Assembly: GCF_001665235.1 (NCBI RefSeq)
Contig: NZ_LZSC01000029.1
Location: forward strand, 1 to 64,000
Length of the DNA stretch: 64,000 bases
Direction: 5' to 3'
DNA from: Mycobacterium sp. 1100029.7
GTDB taxonomy: Bacteria; Actinomycetota; Actinomycetes; Mycobacteriales; Mycobacteriaceae
The position numbers and the translations under genes are program-made. Below the pieces are notes generated by a model that was not told where the DNA came from, did not search any database, and was given only the letters and a program-made list of their open reading frames with translations. Shown piece by piece: positions 19,055 to 30,159 of this stretch (position 1 is the stretch's first letter; each line of letters starts with the position of its first letter).

Positions 19055-19093
19055 CGAGCCCCCCGGAACGAGCCGTTCCAGGGGGCTCGTTTC
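19055..19093 (+). terminator. Intrinsic terminator after clpX
   Basis: A 15-position GC-rich stem with one C/A mismatch (19055-19069 with 19075-19089), a 5-nt loop, then TTTC. It starts 22 nt after the clpX stop. Confidence 0.75.
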
Positions 19094-19366
19094 TGTGCCG
19101 GGTGTAGTGGCGGCACGACGCCACGCGACGTGACCAAAACCACAGTTTTGTGTCGTACTCGTCAGTAGCAGCGCTTTGACGACGCCTTTTGCCTAAGATA
19201 ACCCTAAGGACAAGCAGCTACCGACGTTCTGCCGGCCCGAAAACCAGTGCCATAATTGGTACTACCAGTCTCACACAATCGTGTGTGACCCGAGAGTCCC
19301 TCAGACGGCGCGTAACCTGAAGCTTCGGCAGAGTGCCTGTCCGGTTGACAGATGGAAGGCGGAGAC
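19094..19366 (+). promoter_or_regulatory. korAB upstream region with an 18-bp palindrome
   Basis: No gene is visible in these 273 bases. The region contains a perfect palindrome at 19271-19288 (TCACACA-ATCG-TGTGTGA), a -35-like TTGACG at 19176-19181 and a Shine-Dalgarno AAGGCGGAG before korA. The palindrome is a plausible operator for a dimeric regulator; which one cannot be told. Confidence 0.4.
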
Positions 19367-21319
19367 GTGGATCCGAACGGCAGCGGAGCCGGGTCTGATT
19401 CTCATAGCAACGGGTCGTCCGACCGTCAGCGCCTTGAGCAAGTGGTCATTCGTTTCGCCGGCGACTCCGGTGACGGTATGCAGCTCACCGGAGACCGGTT
19501 CACTTCGGAGGCAGCACTTTTCGGGAACGACCTCGCGACCCAGCCGAACTATCCCGCCGAGATCCGAGCCCCTGCAGGAACCCTGCCCGGTGTCTCGTCC
19601 TTCCAGATCCAAATCGCAGATTACGACATCCTGACTGCCGGTGACCGTCCCGACGTTCTGGTCGCCATGAATCCGGCCGCGTTGAAGGCCAACATCGGCG
19701 ATCTGCCGCGCGGCGGAATGGTGATCGCGAATTCCGACGAATTCACCAAACGCAATCTCACCAAGGTGGGTTATGTCGCCAACCCGCTGGAGACCGACGA
19801 ACTGTCCGACTATGTCGTGCACTCCGTGGCCATGACCACCCTGACCCTGGGCGCCGTCGAGGCGATCGGCGCAACGAAAAAGGACGGCCAGCGGGCCAAG
19901 AACATGTTCGCGCTCGGGCTGCTGTCCTGGATGTACGGCCGACCGATCCAGACCAGCGAGAACTTCATCCGGGAGAAGTTCGTCCGCAAGCCCGACATCG
20001 CCGAGGCCAATGTGCTGGCCCTCAAGGCCGGCTGGAACTACGGCGAAACCACCGAGGCGTTCGGCACCACCTACGAGGTGTCACGGGCGACCCTGCCGAC
20101 CGGTGAGTACCGCCAGATCTCCGGCAACACGGCGTTGGCGTACGGCATCGTGGCGGCGGGTCAGCTGTCCGGCATTCAGGTCATGCTCGGCAGTTACCCG
20201 ATCACGCCGGCCTCCGACATCCTGCACGAGCTGTCCAAGCACAAGAACTTCAACGTGCTGACTTTCCAGGCCGAGGACGAGATCGGCGGCATCTGCGCAG
20301 CGATCGGCGCCTCCTACGGCGGCGCGCTGGGGGTTACCACCACCTCCGGGCCGGGTATCTCGCTCAAGTCCGAAGCGCTCGGCCTGGCCGTGATGACCGA
20401 GCTGCCGCTGCTGGTCGTCGACGTGCAGCGCGGCGGTCCGTCGACGGGCCTGCCCACCAAGACCGAGCAGGCCGACCTGCTGCAGGCGTTGTTCGGCCGC
20501 AACGGCGAGTCGCCGGTGGCGGTGCTGGCGCCGCGGTCGCCGTCTGACTGCTTCGAAACCGCCCTGGAGGCGGTGCGCATCGCGGTGTCCTATCACACCC
20601 CGGTGATCGTGTTGTCCGACGGTGCAATCGCCAACGGCTCCGAGCCGTGGCGCATCCCGGATGTCTCGACGCTGCAGCCGATCACGCACACCTTCGCCAA
20701 GCCGGACGAGCCGTTCCAGCCGTACGCCCGCGACCCGGAGACGCTGGCCCGTCAGTTCGCCGTGCCGGGCACCCCGGGTTTGGAACACCGGATCGGCGGC
20801 CTGGAGGCCGCAAACGGTTCGGGCGCAATCTCTTACGAGCCCGTCAACCATGACCTGATGGTTCGGTTGCGCCAGGCCAAGATCGACGGCATCACGGTTC
20901 CCGACCTGGAGGTCGACGACCCGACCGGCGACGCCGAACTGCTGCTGATCGGCTGGGGCAGCTCGTATGGGCCGATCGGTGAGGCCTGCCGGCGGGCGCG
21001 CCGCAAGGGCATCAAGGTCGCGCATGCCCACCTGCGTTATCTGAATCCCTTCCCCGCCAACCTCGGTGACGTGCTGCGGCGCTACCCGAAGGTGGTGGCA
21101 CCGGAGATGAACTTGGGCCAGTTGGCGATGCTGCTTCGGGCCAAATACCTGGTCGACGTGCAATCGGTCACCAAGGTGCACGGTCTGGCCTTCCTCGCCG
21201 ACGAAATCGGGCGTTTTATTCGGGCCGCGTTGGCGGGAACGCTGGCCGAAATCGAGCAAGACAAGGCGATGGTCGCCAGAATGGCGGCAGCAACTGTTGG
21301 AGCGGGAGCTAACGCATGA
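19367..21319 (+). CDS. korA: 2-oxoglutarate:ferredoxin oxidoreductase subunit alpha
   Basis: A 650-residue alpha (fused gamma-alpha) subunit of the CoA-dependent, ferredoxin-linked 2-oxoglutarate oxidoreductase. It provides an anaplerotic/oxidative route to succinyl-CoA independent of the classical 2-oxoglutarate dehydrogenase. The N-terminal gamma domain (VIRFAGDSGDGMQLTGDRF) is followed by the pyrimidine-binding domain (GSYPITPASDILHELSKH). GTG 19367 is preferred over ATG 19352 because AAGGCGGAG lies just before it and VDPNGSG aligns with the known N-terminus. The end overlaps korB by ATGA. Rv2455c counterpart. Confidence 0.96.
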   Translation: MDPNGSGAGSDSHSNGSSDRQRLEQVVIRFAGDSGDGMQLTGDRFTSEAALFGNDLATQPNYPAEIRAPAGTLPGVSSFQIQIADYDILTAGDRPDVLVAMNPAALKANIGDLPRGGMVIANSDEFTKRNLTKVGYVANPLETDELSDYVVHSVAMTTLTLGAVEAIGATKKDGQRAKNMFALGLLSWMYGRPIQTSENFIREKFVRKPDIAEANVLALKAGWNYGETTEAFGTTYEVSRATLPTGEYRQISGNTALAYGIVAAGQLSGIQVMLGSYPITPASDILHELSKHKNFNVLTFQAEDEIGGICAAIGASYGGALGVTTTSGPGISLKSEALGLAVMTELPLLVVDVQRGGPSTGLPTKTEQADLLQALFGRNGESPVAVLAPRSPSDCFETALEAVRIAVSYHTPVIVLSDGAIANGSEPWRIPDVSTLQPITHTFAKPDEPFQPYARDPETLARQFAVPGTPGLEHRIGGLEAANGSGAISYEPVNHDLMVRLRQAKIDGITVPDLEVDDPTGDAELLLIGWGSSYGPIGEACRRARRKGIKVAHAHLRYLNPFPANLGDVLRRYPKVVAPEMNLGQLAMLLRAKYLVDVQSVTKVHGLAFLADEIGRFIRAALAGTLAEIEQDKAMVARMAAATVGAGANA

Positions 21320-22407
21320 CGAGCGACCTAGCGGGCGCAGACCTCGGCTTGACGCCGAGGTTGCGGAAGAACGACGGGGTGCCCACCCTGTCGCCTGAGG
21401 ATCAGCCGCAGAAGGGCAAGGACTTCACCAGCGACCAAGAGGTCCGCTGGTGCCCGGGCTGCGGTGACTACGTCATCCTCAACACCATTCGCAATTTCCT
21501 GCCCGATCTGGGGCTGCGCCGCGAGAACATCGTGTTCATCAGCGGTATCGGCTGCTCGAGCCGGTTTCCCTACTACTTGGAGACTTACGGGTTCCACTCG
21601 ATTCACGGCCGTGCGCCGGCGATCGCGACCGGCTTGGCGTTGTCCCGCGAGGACCTCTCGGTCTGGGTCGTGACCGGTGACGGTGACGCCCTGTCGATCG
21701 GCGGCAACCACCTGATCCACGCGCTGCGACGCAACGTCAACATCACGATCCTGTTGTTCAACAACAGGATCTACGGATTGACCAAGGGCCAGTACTCGCC
21801 GACATCCGAGGTCGGCAAGATCACCAAGTCGACGCCGATGGGCTCGCTGGATCACCCGTTCAACCCGGTGTCGTTGGCGTTGGGCGCCGAGGCGACGTTC
21901 GTGGGTCGCGCGCTGGACTCCGACCGGGCCGGTCTGACCGAGGTGTTGCGGGGTGCCGCCGAGCACCGCGGCGCCGCCGTCGTCGAAATACTGCAGGACT
22001 GCCCGATCTTCAACGACGGCTCCTTCGACGCGCTGCGCAAAGAGGGCGCCGAGGACCGAGTGATCAACGTCCGCCACGGTGAGCCAATTGTGTTCGGTGC
22101 CAACGGCGAATACTGCGTGGTGAAGTCCGGCTTCAGCCTCGAAGTCGCCAAGACCGCCGATGTGGCGGTCGAGGAGATCATCAAGCACGACGCGCACGCC
22201 GACGACCCGGCCTACGCGTTCGCGCTGTCGCGGCTTTCCGACCAGAACCTGGACCACACCGTGCTGGGCATCTTCCGCGACATCACTCGGCCCACCTACG
22301 ACGACGCCGCTCGAGCGCAGGTCGCCGCGGCCAGGTCTGCCACGCCGTACGACGCGACCGCGCTGCAGTCACTACTGCGCGGGCGTGACACCTGGACCGT
22401 CGACTAA
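21316..22407 (+). CDS. korB: 2-oxoglutarate:ferredoxin oxidoreductase subunit beta
   Basis: A 363-residue beta subunit that binds thiamine diphosphate and an iron-sulphur cluster. It has WCPGCGDY near residue 52, a further cysteine in GIGCSSR, and the TPP motif GDGDALSIGGNHLIHALRRN...NNRIYGLTKGQYSPTS. It is coupled to korA by a 4-nt overlap, and the two subunits form the active heterodimeric assembly. Rv2454c counterpart. Confidence 0.97.
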   Translation: MTSDLAGADLGLTPRLRKNDGVPTLSPEDQPQKGKDFTSDQEVRWCPGCGDYVILNTIRNFLPDLGLRRENIVFISGIGCSSRFPYYLETYGFHSIHGRAPAIATGLALSREDLSVWVVTGDGDALSIGGNHLIHALRRNVNITILLFNNRIYGLTKGQYSPTSEVGKITKSTPMGSLDHPFNPVSLALGAEATFVGRALDSDRAGLTEVLRGAAEHRGAAVVEILQDCPIFNDGSFDALRKEGAEDRVINVRHGEPIVFGANGEYCVVKSGFSLEVAKTADVAVEEIIKHDAHADDPAYAFALSRLSDQNLDHTVLGIFRDITRPTYDDAARAQVAAARSATPYDATALQSLLRGRDTWTVD

Positions 22408-22419
22408 GGGGCTGCGCTG

Positions 22420-23013
22420 GTGTCCGATGCAGTGTCATTGGCCGGAGTCGTACTCGCCGGCGGCGAGTCCCGGCGCATGGGCCGCGACAAGGCCACCCTG
22501 CCCGGTCCGCACGGCGCGGCGACGATGGCCGAATACGTCGTCGGCATCGTCGGGCAGCGTTGCGACCCGGTCTTCGCGGTGGCGGCCCCGGGTCAACCGT
22601 TGCCCGCGCTGCAGGCGCGGGTGATCCGCGACGAGATTCAGGGGCTAGGGCCGCTGGCAGCGACCGGACGCGGATTGCGCGCCGCCGCGGCGGCCGGCGA
22701 GCAGTACGCCTTCGTGTGCGCCGTCGACATGCCCCTTCTGACAGCCGAATTGATCGACGAGTTGATCGCGCTGGCCGCCAAGACGGACGCCGAAGTGGTG
22801 GTGCCCTGGGACGGCCGCAGCCATTACCTGGCCGCGGTGTACCGCACCGATCTGGCCGACCGGATCGATGCGTTGGTGGCCGCGGGCGAGCGCAGGATGA
22901 GTGCCCTGATCGACGCCTCGGACGCTCAGCAGATCGTGCTGCCGGATTCGCGTCCGTTGACCAACGTCAACACGGACGCACAGTTCCGTGCCCTGGTTCG
23001 CCCCGGAGCCTGA
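22420..23013 (+). CDS. mobA: Molybdenum cofactor guanylyltransferase
   Basis: A 197-residue MobA that adds GMP to molybdopterin to make the guanine-dinucleotide cofactor. The nucleotidyltransferase signature [16 protein letters not shown] is at residues 12-27, and the metal-binding CAVDMPLL is central. GTG 22420 is 12 nt after korB, so it is likely in the same transcript. Rv2453c counterpart. Confidence 0.93.
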   Translation: MSDAVSLAGVVLAGGESRRMGRDKATLPGPHGAATMAEYVVGIVGQRCDPVFAVAAPGQPLPALQARVIRDEIQGLGPLAATGRGLRAAAAAGEQYAFVCAVDMPLLTAELIDELIALAAKTDAEVVVPWDGRSHYLAAVYRTDLADRIDALVAAGERRMSALIDASDAQQIVLPDSRPLTNVNTDAQFRALVRPGA

Positions 23014-23370
23014 GCTCCCGGCTGGGCGGATCTCGCGATTCCTGCAGCACATTATTGCGCCCGACGAATTTGTGCTTGCTAGACACTTCGCTTAATCAGT
23101 TGTCTGGCGAAGCGTTTTAATCCATTTTCATTTGTTATTGGCTTGCGGCGTTAAACCGGCCATTGTTGGCGGGTTGCCGGCTGTTTTCCGACCGGCCAGC
23201 TTGGCTCCGAGCCTATCATGTTGTGGCACAGGCGTTTTGGCTGTCGCGAACCGGACTGCGCGAGCGAAAGCGGCGGCCGCCACTGCAATGTATTTCAGCA
23301 TCGGTGCTGGATAAATTGCGTCAGCAAATTGTGTAGTGCAAACGACGACTGCGACGTTCACGTAGCTGCC

Positions 23371-23384
23371 GTGATCCGAGTCAC
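23371..23384. promoter_or_regulatory. CRP-like palindrome 1 upstream of rpfE
   Basis: GTGATCCGAGTCAC, i.e. GTGA-N6-TCAC, the core of the mycobacterial CRP (Rv3676) consensus TGTGA-N6-TCACA. It lies ~740 bp before rpfE and shares 13 of 14 bases with the second copy at 23721-23734. Confidence 0.4.
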
Positions 23385-23719
23385 CGATGCCCGCGCAGGC
23401 GTGATTTGCTCACACCGGGATCGGGTGTCCGCCGAAGTCTTTGGTGCACTGCGTAACTCGCCTGAAACTCACAGCACAAGACTGTTACGCGCTCTGTGCG
23501 TGCGTAGTTCACGTGTGCTGCGACGCTGATCGGCGGTCGCCGCGAACCGTATTGCAGCAGGCCATGTTTGGGCAGGTAGCGCCCCGTATCACGCCATCGA
23601 CCCGGCTCCGGGCGGTCCGATCACGCATATGACGCTCGCGCGGCAGCGGTGTGCGCGAAAAAGGTATGCGCACATACGTTGTCAGCACCGCAAATACGTG
23701 CTCCAGCTCACAAATAGCG

Positions 23720-23735
23720 CGTGATTCGAGTCACG
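23720..23735. promoter_or_regulatory. CRP-like palindrome 2 upstream of rpfE
   Basis: CGTGATTCGAGTCACG is a palindrome with the GTGA-N6-TCAC core, about 390 bp before rpfE. CRP control of the related gene rpfA is known in M. tuberculosis, which makes a role here reasonable. Confidence 0.45.
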
Positions 23736-23938
23736 ATCAGGCCTGAATATTGACGTGCGCGTTTGAATACGAAACGCGTAGTTGACCTGCAAAAATAAAG
23801 GATCGACGGCACCGTGATCTGCTCGTTATTGGGCTGAGATATCGGTGTGTCGGAGATGACGAATGACATCGTGTCTCGTACGGTGCCTTTTAGCCCGAAA
23901 GGGGTTAATTAAAAATTTAATCCACGGACCCGTGTGTG

Positions 23939-24608
<670 letters not shown>

Positions 24609-24653
24609 TCGACTGAAAGACTTGACGGTTCTCCGTCATGGGTTAGATAGGAG

Positions 24654-24680
24654 ATGCCGGGCCCTCGGGCCCGGCATTTC
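24654..24680 (+). terminator. Intrinsic terminator after rpfE
   Basis: A perfect 10-bp stem (24654-24663 with 24668-24677) capped by CTCG and followed by TT and C, located 45 nt after the rpfE stop. Confidence 0.75.
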
Positions 24681-24730
24681 CGTGTTTCACCCGCTCCGGC
24701 GGGGCCGCCGAGCCGCTGGTACCCATCCGG

Positions 24731-24736
24731 TACCGT
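24731..24736 (+). promoter_or_regulatory. Probable -10 element of a leaderless promoter (enoyl-reductase-like gene)
   Basis: TACCGT, 7 nt before ATG 24744, with no Shine-Dalgarno sequence between. Confidence 0.4.
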
Positions 24737-24743
24737 CGCGACG

Positions 24744-26015
24744 ATGACCGCAACGGGGCGTGAATTCGACATCGTGCTGTACGGGGCGACCGGTTTCGTC
24801 GGCAAGCTGACCGCCGAGTATCTGGCCCGGGCCGGAGCCGGGGCGCGGATTGCCCTGGCCGGCCGGTCGACAGACCGGCTGCGCGCGGTGCGCGACAGTC
24901 TTGGGGACGGCGCGCGGTCCTGGGTGGTGCTGACCGCCGACGCCGAATCTGCGTCCACGTTGAACGAGATGGCCGCCCGCACCCAGGTCGTCGTCACCAC
25001 CGTCGGGCCCTACGCCCGCTACGGGTTGCCGCTGGTCGCCGCCTGCGCCGCGGCGGGCACCGACTACGCGGACCTGACCGGTGAGGCCAATTTCATCCGC
25101 GAGGCCATCGACCTGCATCACAAACAAGCCGCCGATACCGGCGCCCGCATCGTGCACTGCTGCGGATTCGATTCCATCCCGTCCGATATGACGGTGTACG
25201 CCCTGTACCGGGCCGCGCAGCAGGACGGCGCCGGCGAACTCGGCGACACCAACTTCGTGATGCGCTCACTGTTCGGCGGATTCTCCGGCGGGACGGTGGC
25301 CTCGATCGTGGGGATCCTGCGAGCCGCGTCCAGCGACCCCGAGTTGCGCCGGCTGCTCGCCGACCCGTACACGTTGAGCCCCGATCGCGGCGCCGAACCC
25401 GAACTCGGCCGGCAGCCCGATCTGCCCTGGCGGCGTGGTCGCTACATCGCACCTGAGCTCCAAGGCGTATGGACGGCCGGTTTCTTGATGGCATCGATAA
25501 ACACCCGAATTGTGCGCCGCAGCAACGCATTACTGGATTGGTCCTATGGACGGCGGTTCCGGTACAGCGAACACATGAGTGTCGGCTCCTCGCCGCTGGC
25601 CCCGGTGGCATCGGCGGTGATGGCCGGCGTCGGCACCGCGACGTTCGAGCTGGGCAGCCGCTATTCCCGGCTGCTGCCCGATGCCCTGGTGCAGCGCATC
25701 ACTCCGAAGTCCGGCAGCGGGCCCAGCTCCCGGGTCCGCGATCGCGGCTATTACCGCTTGGAGACGTACACCACCACGACCAGCGGGGCGCGCTACGTGG
25801 CGCGGATGGAGCAGCAGGGCGACCCGGGTTACAAGGCGACCTCGGTGTTGCTGGGGGAGTGCGGACTTGCGCTCGCGCTGGATCGTGACAAGCTTTCGGA
25901 CCTGCGCGGCGTGCTCACTCCCGCCTCCGCGATGGGTGACGTGTTGTTGACCCGGTTGCCCGCAGCCGGGGCATCACTTCGAACCGAACGGCTCGATCCC
26001 GCGAGAGTGACCTAG
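24744..26015 (+). CDS. Saccharopine dehydrogenase-like/trans-acting enoyl reductase family protein (Rv2449c-like)
   Basis: A 423-residue protein with an N-terminal NAD(P)-binding Rossmann fold (IVLYGATGFVGKLTAEYLAR, residues ~10-29). It is homologous to the trans-acting enoyl reductases that work with mycobacterial polyketide synthases in phenolic lipid synthesis and to saccharopine dehydrogenase-like oxidoreductases. Conserved VVTTVGPYARYG and VHCCGFDSIPSD segments identify the group. No polyketide synthase is near, so the substrate is open. ATG 24744. Rv2449c counterpart by order. Confidence 0.88.
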   Translation: MTATGREFDIVLYGATGFVGKLTAEYLARAGAGARIALAGRSTDRLRAVRDSLGDGARSWVVLTADAESASTLNEMAARTQVVVTTVGPYARYGLPLVAACAAAGTDYADLTGEANFIREAIDLHHKQAADTGARIVHCCGFDSIPSDMTVYALYRAAQQDGAGELGDTNFVMRSLFGGFSGGTVASIVGILRAASSDPELRRLLADPYTLSPDRGAEPELGRQPDLPWRRGRYIAPELQGVWTAGFLMASINTRIVRRSNALLDWSYGRRFRYSEHMSVGSSPLAPVASAVMAGVGTATFELGSRYSRLLPDALVQRITPKSGSGPSSRVRDRGYYRLETYTTTTSGARYVARMEQQGDPGYKATSVLLGECGLALALDRDKLSDLRGVLTPASAMGDVLLTRLPAAGASLRTERLDPARVT

Positions 26016-26034
26016 CACACCCGGGTTCGGGCGC

Positions 26035-26065
26035 TTACACACGCGCAGGTCGCGGTTCCTAGAAT
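26035..26065 (+). promoter_or_regulatory. valS promoter, probably leaderless
   Basis: TTACAC (26035-26040) and TAGAAT (26060-26065), 19 nt apart, with 6 nt from the -10 to the GTG start at 26072. Transcription starting at the start codon leaves no room for a T-box. Confidence 0.55.
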
Positions 26066-26071
26066 TGACCG

Positions 26072-28717
26072 GTGACCGCCAGCCCCAGCTCCGCCGCCGA
26101 CCTGCCCAAGTCGTGGGATCCCGGTGCCGTGGAGACGGCGATCTATCAGAAGTGGCTGGATGCCGGCTACTTCACGGCGGACCCGACCAGCTCCAAACCC
26201 GGCTACTCGATCGTGCTGCCGCCGCCGAACGTCACGGGCAGCCTGCACATGGGCCACGCGCTGGAACACACGATGATGGACGCGTTGACCCGCCGCAAAC
26301 GCATGCAGGGCTATGAGGTGTTGTGGCAGCCGGGGATGGACCACGCCGGCATCGCAACGCAAAGCGTGGTGGAAAAGCAGCTAGCCGTCGACGGCAAGAC
26401 CAAAGAGGACTTCGGCCGCGAGCTGTTCATCGAGAAGGTGTGGGGCTGGAAGCGCGAATCCGGCGGCGCCATCGGCGGGCAGATGCGGCGCCTCGGCGAC
26501 GGCGTGGACTGGAGCCGCGACCGTTTCACGATGGACGACGGCCTGTCCCGCGCGGTTCGGGAGATCTTCAAGCGACTCTACGACGCCGGATTGATCTATC
26601 GGGCCGAGCGGCTGGTCAACTGGTCCCCGGTGCTGCAGACGGCGATCTCGGATATCGAGGTCGACTATCAAGAGGTCGAAGGCGAGCTGGTGTCGTTCCG
26701 ATACGGATCGCTGGACGACTCGCAGCCGCACATCGTGGTGGCCACCACCCGGGTCGAGACGATGCTCGGTGACACCGCGATCGCGGTCCACCCCGACGAC
26801 GAGCGCTACCGCGATCTGGTCGGCACCACGCTGGACCATCCGTTCCTGGACCGACAGCTCATCATCGTCGCCGACCAACACGTCGATCCCGAATTCGGCA
26901 CCGGCGCAGTCAAAGTCACGCCCGCCCACGATCCCAACGACTTCGAGATCGGGCTGCGCCACGAGCTGCCGATGATCTCGATCCTCGACACCAAGGGCCG
27001 GATCGTCGATACCGGAACGCAATTCGACGGCATGGACCGATTCGAAGCACGTGTCGCGGTGCGCGAGGCATTGGCGGCGCAAGGCCGGGTGGTGTCGGAG
27101 AAGCGACCCTACCTGCACAGCGTCGGACATTCCGAACGCAGTGGCGAACCGATCGAACCCCGGCTTTCCCTGCAGTGGTGGGTCAAGGTGGAATCGCTGG
27201 CCAAAGCTGCGGGGGACGCGGTTCGCAACGGCGACACCGTGATTCACCCCGCGAGCTTGGAGCCGCGCTGGTTCGCCTGGGTGGACGACATGCACGACTG
27301 GTGCATCTCGCGACAGCTGTGGTGGGGTCATCGCATCCCGATCTGGTACGGGCCCAACGGCGAGCAGAAGTGCGTCGGGCCGGACGAGACGCCGCCGCAA
27401 GGCTGGGAGCAGGACCCCGACGTGCTGGACACCTGGTTCTCATCCGGGCTCTGGCCGTTTTCCACCCTGGGCTGGCCCTCGCAGACGGCTGAGCTCGAAA
27501 AGTTCTATCCCACAAGCGTTTTGGTTACCGGCTACGACATCTTGTTCTTCTGGGTGGCCCGGATGATGATGTTCGGCACCTTCGTAGGCGGCGACGACGT
27601 GATCACACACGACGGCGCACGCAAGCCGCAGGTGCCGTTCACCGACGTGTTCCTGCATGGGCTGATCCGCGACGAGTTCGGCCGCAAGATGAGCAAGTCC
27701 AAGGGCAACGTGATCGACCCGCTGGACTGGCTGGAACTGTTCGGGGCCGACGCGTTGCGGTTCACCCTGGCCCGCGGCGCCAGTCCCGGCAGCGACCTGT
27801 CGGTAGGCGAGGATGCCGTGCGGGCTTCGCGAAACTTCGTCACCAAGCTGTTCAACGCCACCAGGTTCGCGTTGCTCAACGGCGCGCGGCTGGCGCCGCT
27901 ACCGCCCGTCGCGGAGCTGACCGACGCCGACCGGTGGATCCTAGGCCGATTGGAACAGGTTCGCGCCGAAGTTGATTCGGCCTTCGACAGCTACGAGTTC
28001 AGCCGGGCCTGCGAAGCGCTCTACCACTTCGCGTGGGACGAATTCTGCGACTGGTACGTCGAAGTGGCGAAGGTGCAGCTCGCCGACGGGCTCACCGACA
28101 CCACCGCGGTGCTGGCCGCGGTTCTCGACACGCTGCTCCGCTTGCTGCACCCGGTGATCCCGTTCGTCACCGAGGAGCTCTGGCAGGCGTTGACCGGAGA
28201 GGAGTCCCTGGTCATCGCCGAGTGGCCGACGGCTTCCGGGATCGGCCTGGATCCCGCTGCGGCACAAAGCGTCGACGACATCCAGCGGCTGGTGACCGAG
28301 GTTCGCAGATTCCGCAGCGACCAGGGTCTGGCTGACCGGCAGAAGGTGTCGGCCCGGTTGACCGGCGGTGGCGAATTGAGCGCCCAGGTGACGCCGGTGA
28401 CCTCGTCGCTGGCGTGGCTCACCACGGCAGGCCCGCAGTTCAGCCCCTCGGCATCCCTGGAAGTCCGGCTCAGCGGCGGGACCGTCGTCGTCGAACTCGA
28501 CACCTCGGGTACCATCGACGTCGCCGCCGAGCGGCGGCGACTGGAAAAGGACTTGGCGGCCGCGCAGAAGGAAATGGCCTCCACCGCAGCAAAATTGGCC
28601 AACGAGGAGTTCTTGGCCAAGGCGCCGCAGAACGTCGTCACCAAGATCCGCGATCGGCAACGGCTGGCCCAAGAGGAAAGCGAACGTATCAACGCCAGGT
28701 TGGCCGGGCTGCAATGA
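26072..28717 (+). CDS. valS: Valyl-tRNA synthetase
   Basis: An 881-residue class Ia synthetase charging tRNA-Val. The HIGH-type motif is HMGH in [18 protein letters not shown], and the KMSKS motif is intact ([13 protein letters not shown]). The editing domain (CP1, about residues 190-340), the anticodon-binding domain, and a C-terminal coiled coil ([21 protein letters not shown]) follow. The stop overlaps folC as ATGA. Rv2448c counterpart. Confidence 0.98.
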   Translation: MTASPSSAADLPKSWDPGAVETAIYQKWLDAGYFTADPTSSKPGYSIVLPPPNVTGSLHMGHALEHTMMDALTRRKRMQGYEVLWQPGMDHAGIATQSVVEKQLAVDGKTKEDFGRELFIEKVWGWKRESGGAIGGQMRRLGDGVDWSRDRFTMDDGLSRAVREIFKRLYDAGLIYRAERLVNWSPVLQTAISDIEVDYQEVEGELVSFRYGSLDDSQPHIVVATTRVETMLGDTAIAVHPDDERYRDLVGTTLDHPFLDRQLIIVADQHVDPEFGTGAVKVTPAHDPNDFEIGLRHELPMISILDTKGRIVDTGTQFDGMDRFEARVAVREALAAQGRVVSEKRPYLHSVGHSERSGEPIEPRLSLQWWVKVESLAKAAGDAVRNGDTVIHPASLEPRWFAWVDDMHDWCISRQLWWGHRIPIWYGPNGEQKCVGPDETPPQGWEQDPDVLDTWFSSGLWPFSTLGWPSQTAELEKFYPTSVLVTGYDILFFWVARMMMFGTFVGGDDVITHDGARKPQVPFTDVFLHGLIRDEFGRKMSKSKGNVIDPLDWLELFGADALRFTLARGASPGSDLSVGEDAVRASRNFVTKLFNATRFALLNGARLAPLPPVAELTDADRWILGRLEQVRAEVDSAFDSYEFSRACEALYHFAWDEFCDWYVEVAKVQLADGLTDTTAVLAAVLDTLLRLLHPVIPFVTEELWQALTGEESLVIAEWPTASGIGLDPAAAQSVDDIQRLVTEVRRFRSDQGLADRQKVSARLTGGGELSAQVTPVTSSLAWLTTAGPQFSPSASLEVRLSGGTVVVELDTSGTIDVAAERRRLEKDLAAAQKEMASTAAKLANEEFLAKAPQNVVTKIRDRQRLAQEESERINARLAGLQ

Positions 28718-30159
28718 CCGACGAGCCCGATTGGCGCCCAGCTGCCACTGCGGCTCCGACTCCGGACGAAATCGCCTCCCTGTTGCAGGTCGAACATCTG
28801 CTGGATCAGCGCTGGCCGGAAACCAAGATCGAGCCGAGCCTGACGCGCATCAGCGCGTTGATGGACCTGCTGGGCTCCCCGCAGCTCGGCTATCCGTCGA
28901 TCCATGTCGCGGGCACCAACGGCAAGACCTCGGTGGTGCGCATGATCGACGCGCTGCTGACTGCGTTGCACCGGCGCACCGGGCGTACCACCAGCCCGCA
29001 TCTGCAAGCTGCCGTCGAGCGCATCGCTATCGACGGAAAGCCAATCAGCCCAGCGCAATACGTTGCTACCTACCGTGAGATCGAACCATTCGTTCAGATG
29101 ATCGACGCGCAGTCGCAACAAGCGGGTGGCCCGGCGATGAGTAAGTTCGAGGTCCTCACCGCGATGGCGTACGCGGCCTTCGCGGACGCGCCCGTCGAGG
29201 TCGCGGTGGTCGAAGTGGGGCTGGGCGGTCGCTGGGATGCCACCAATGTGATCAACGCGCCGGTCGCGGTCATCACCCCAGTTGGCATCGACCACGTCGA
29301 GTATCTCGGGGAGGACATCGCCGGGATCGCCGGCGAGAAAGCCGGCATCATCACCAAGGCACCCGATGGCGCACCCGACACCGTGGCGGTGATCGCACGC
29401 CAGGTGCCCGAGGCCATGGAAGTGCTTCTGGCGCAGACTGTGACAGCAGATGCTGCGGTGGCCCGGGAGGATTCCGAGTTCGCGGTGTTGGGCCGTCAAA
29501 TCGCGATCGGCGGGCAAGTGCTGCAGTTGCAGGGTCTCGGCGGCGTGTACTCCGACATCTTCCTGCCGCTGCACGGCGAGCACCAGGCGCACAACGCGGT
29601 GGTGGCGCTCGCCGCGGTCGAGGCTTTCTTCGGCGCCGGCGCGCAACGCCAGCTCGACATCGATGCGGTGCGAGCCGGTTTCGCCGCTGTCACCAGCCCC
29701 GGTCGGCTGGAACGAATGCGCAGCGCCCCAACGGTATTCATCGATGCCGCACACAATCCGGCCGGGGCGGCGGCGCTGGCGCAGACGCTGGACAGCGAAT
29801 TCGACTTCCGCTACCTGGTCGGGGTTATCTCGGTGATGGCAGACAAAGATGTGGACGGCATTCTTGGCGCGCTGGAGCCGGTCTTGCATTCGGTCGTCGT
29901 GACCCACAACGGGTCGCCGCGGGCCCTGGACGTCGAGTCGCTGGCGCTGGCCGCCCAGCAGCGCTTCGGACCCGACCGGGTGCTCACCGCCGAGAATCTG
30001 CGCGACGCGATCGATGTCGCGACGGCGCTGGTCGACGACGCCGCCTCGCAAGGGTCAGGCGGCGAAGCCGAAGGGTTCTCGGGTACCGGAATGGTGATCA
30101 CCGGTTCGGTCGTCACCGCGGGCGCCGCGCGCACGTTGTTTGGTCGTGACCCGGAATGA
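28714..30159 (+). CDS. folC: Folylpolyglutamate synthase/dihydrofolate synthase
   Basis: A 481-residue Mur-ligase-like enzyme adding glutamate to dihydropteroate and folates. The P-loop [11 protein letters not shown] is at about residues 66-76, followed by the folate-loop region and the C-terminal domain motif [12 protein letters not shown]. It overlaps valS by 4 nt upstream and the DUF4233 gene by 4 nt downstream, a tight three-gene operon. Rv2447c counterpart. Confidence 0.96.
   Translation: MTDEPDWRPAATAAPTPDEIASLLQVEHLLDQRWPETKIEPSLTRISALMDLLGSPQLGYPSIHVAGTNGKTSVVRMIDALLTALHRRTGRTTSPHLQAAVERIAIDGKPISPAQYVATYREIEPFVQMIDAQSQQAGGPAMSKFEVLTAMAYAAFADAPVEVAVVEVGLGGRWDATNVINAPVAVITPVGIDHVEYLGEDIAGIAGEKAGIITKAPDGAPDTVAVIARQVPEAMEVLLAQTVTADAAVAREDSEFAVLGRQIAIGGQVLQLQGLGGVYSDIFLPLHGEHQAHNAVVALAAVEAFFGAGAQRQLDIDAVRAGFAAVTSPGRLERMRSAPTVFIDAAHNPAGAAALAQTLDSEFDFRYLVGVISVMADKDVDGILGALEPVLHSVVVTHNGSPRALDVESLALAAQQRFGPDRVLTAENLRDAIDVATALVDDAASQGSGGEAEGFSGTGMVITGSVVTAGAARTLFGRDPE

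Larger units (their letters stand above)
23014..23938. other. Gene-poor region upstream of rpfE
   Basis: Over 0.9 kb with no convincing gene and noticeably more A+T than its surroundings. A minus-strand frame at 23128-23301 (MLKYIAVAAAAFARAV..., 57 residues, from ATG 23301) has a hydrophobic N-terminus but no clear ribosome site; I rate it as an unlikely small gene. The visible signals are regulatory: two CRP-like palindromes (23371-23384 and 23720-23735), a related GTGA-N5-TCAC at 23401-23413, and an A/T-rich run near 23905-23922. Confidence 0.5.

Noticed and set aside
26016..26071. T-box leader for valS
   Set aside because: The -10 element lies 6 nt before the start codon, so there is no leader RNA.
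28021..30051. 676-residue minus-strand open frame over valS-folC
   Set aside because: Antisense to two strongly conserved genes; composition is low-complexity Arg/Gly/Val typical of high-GC shadows.
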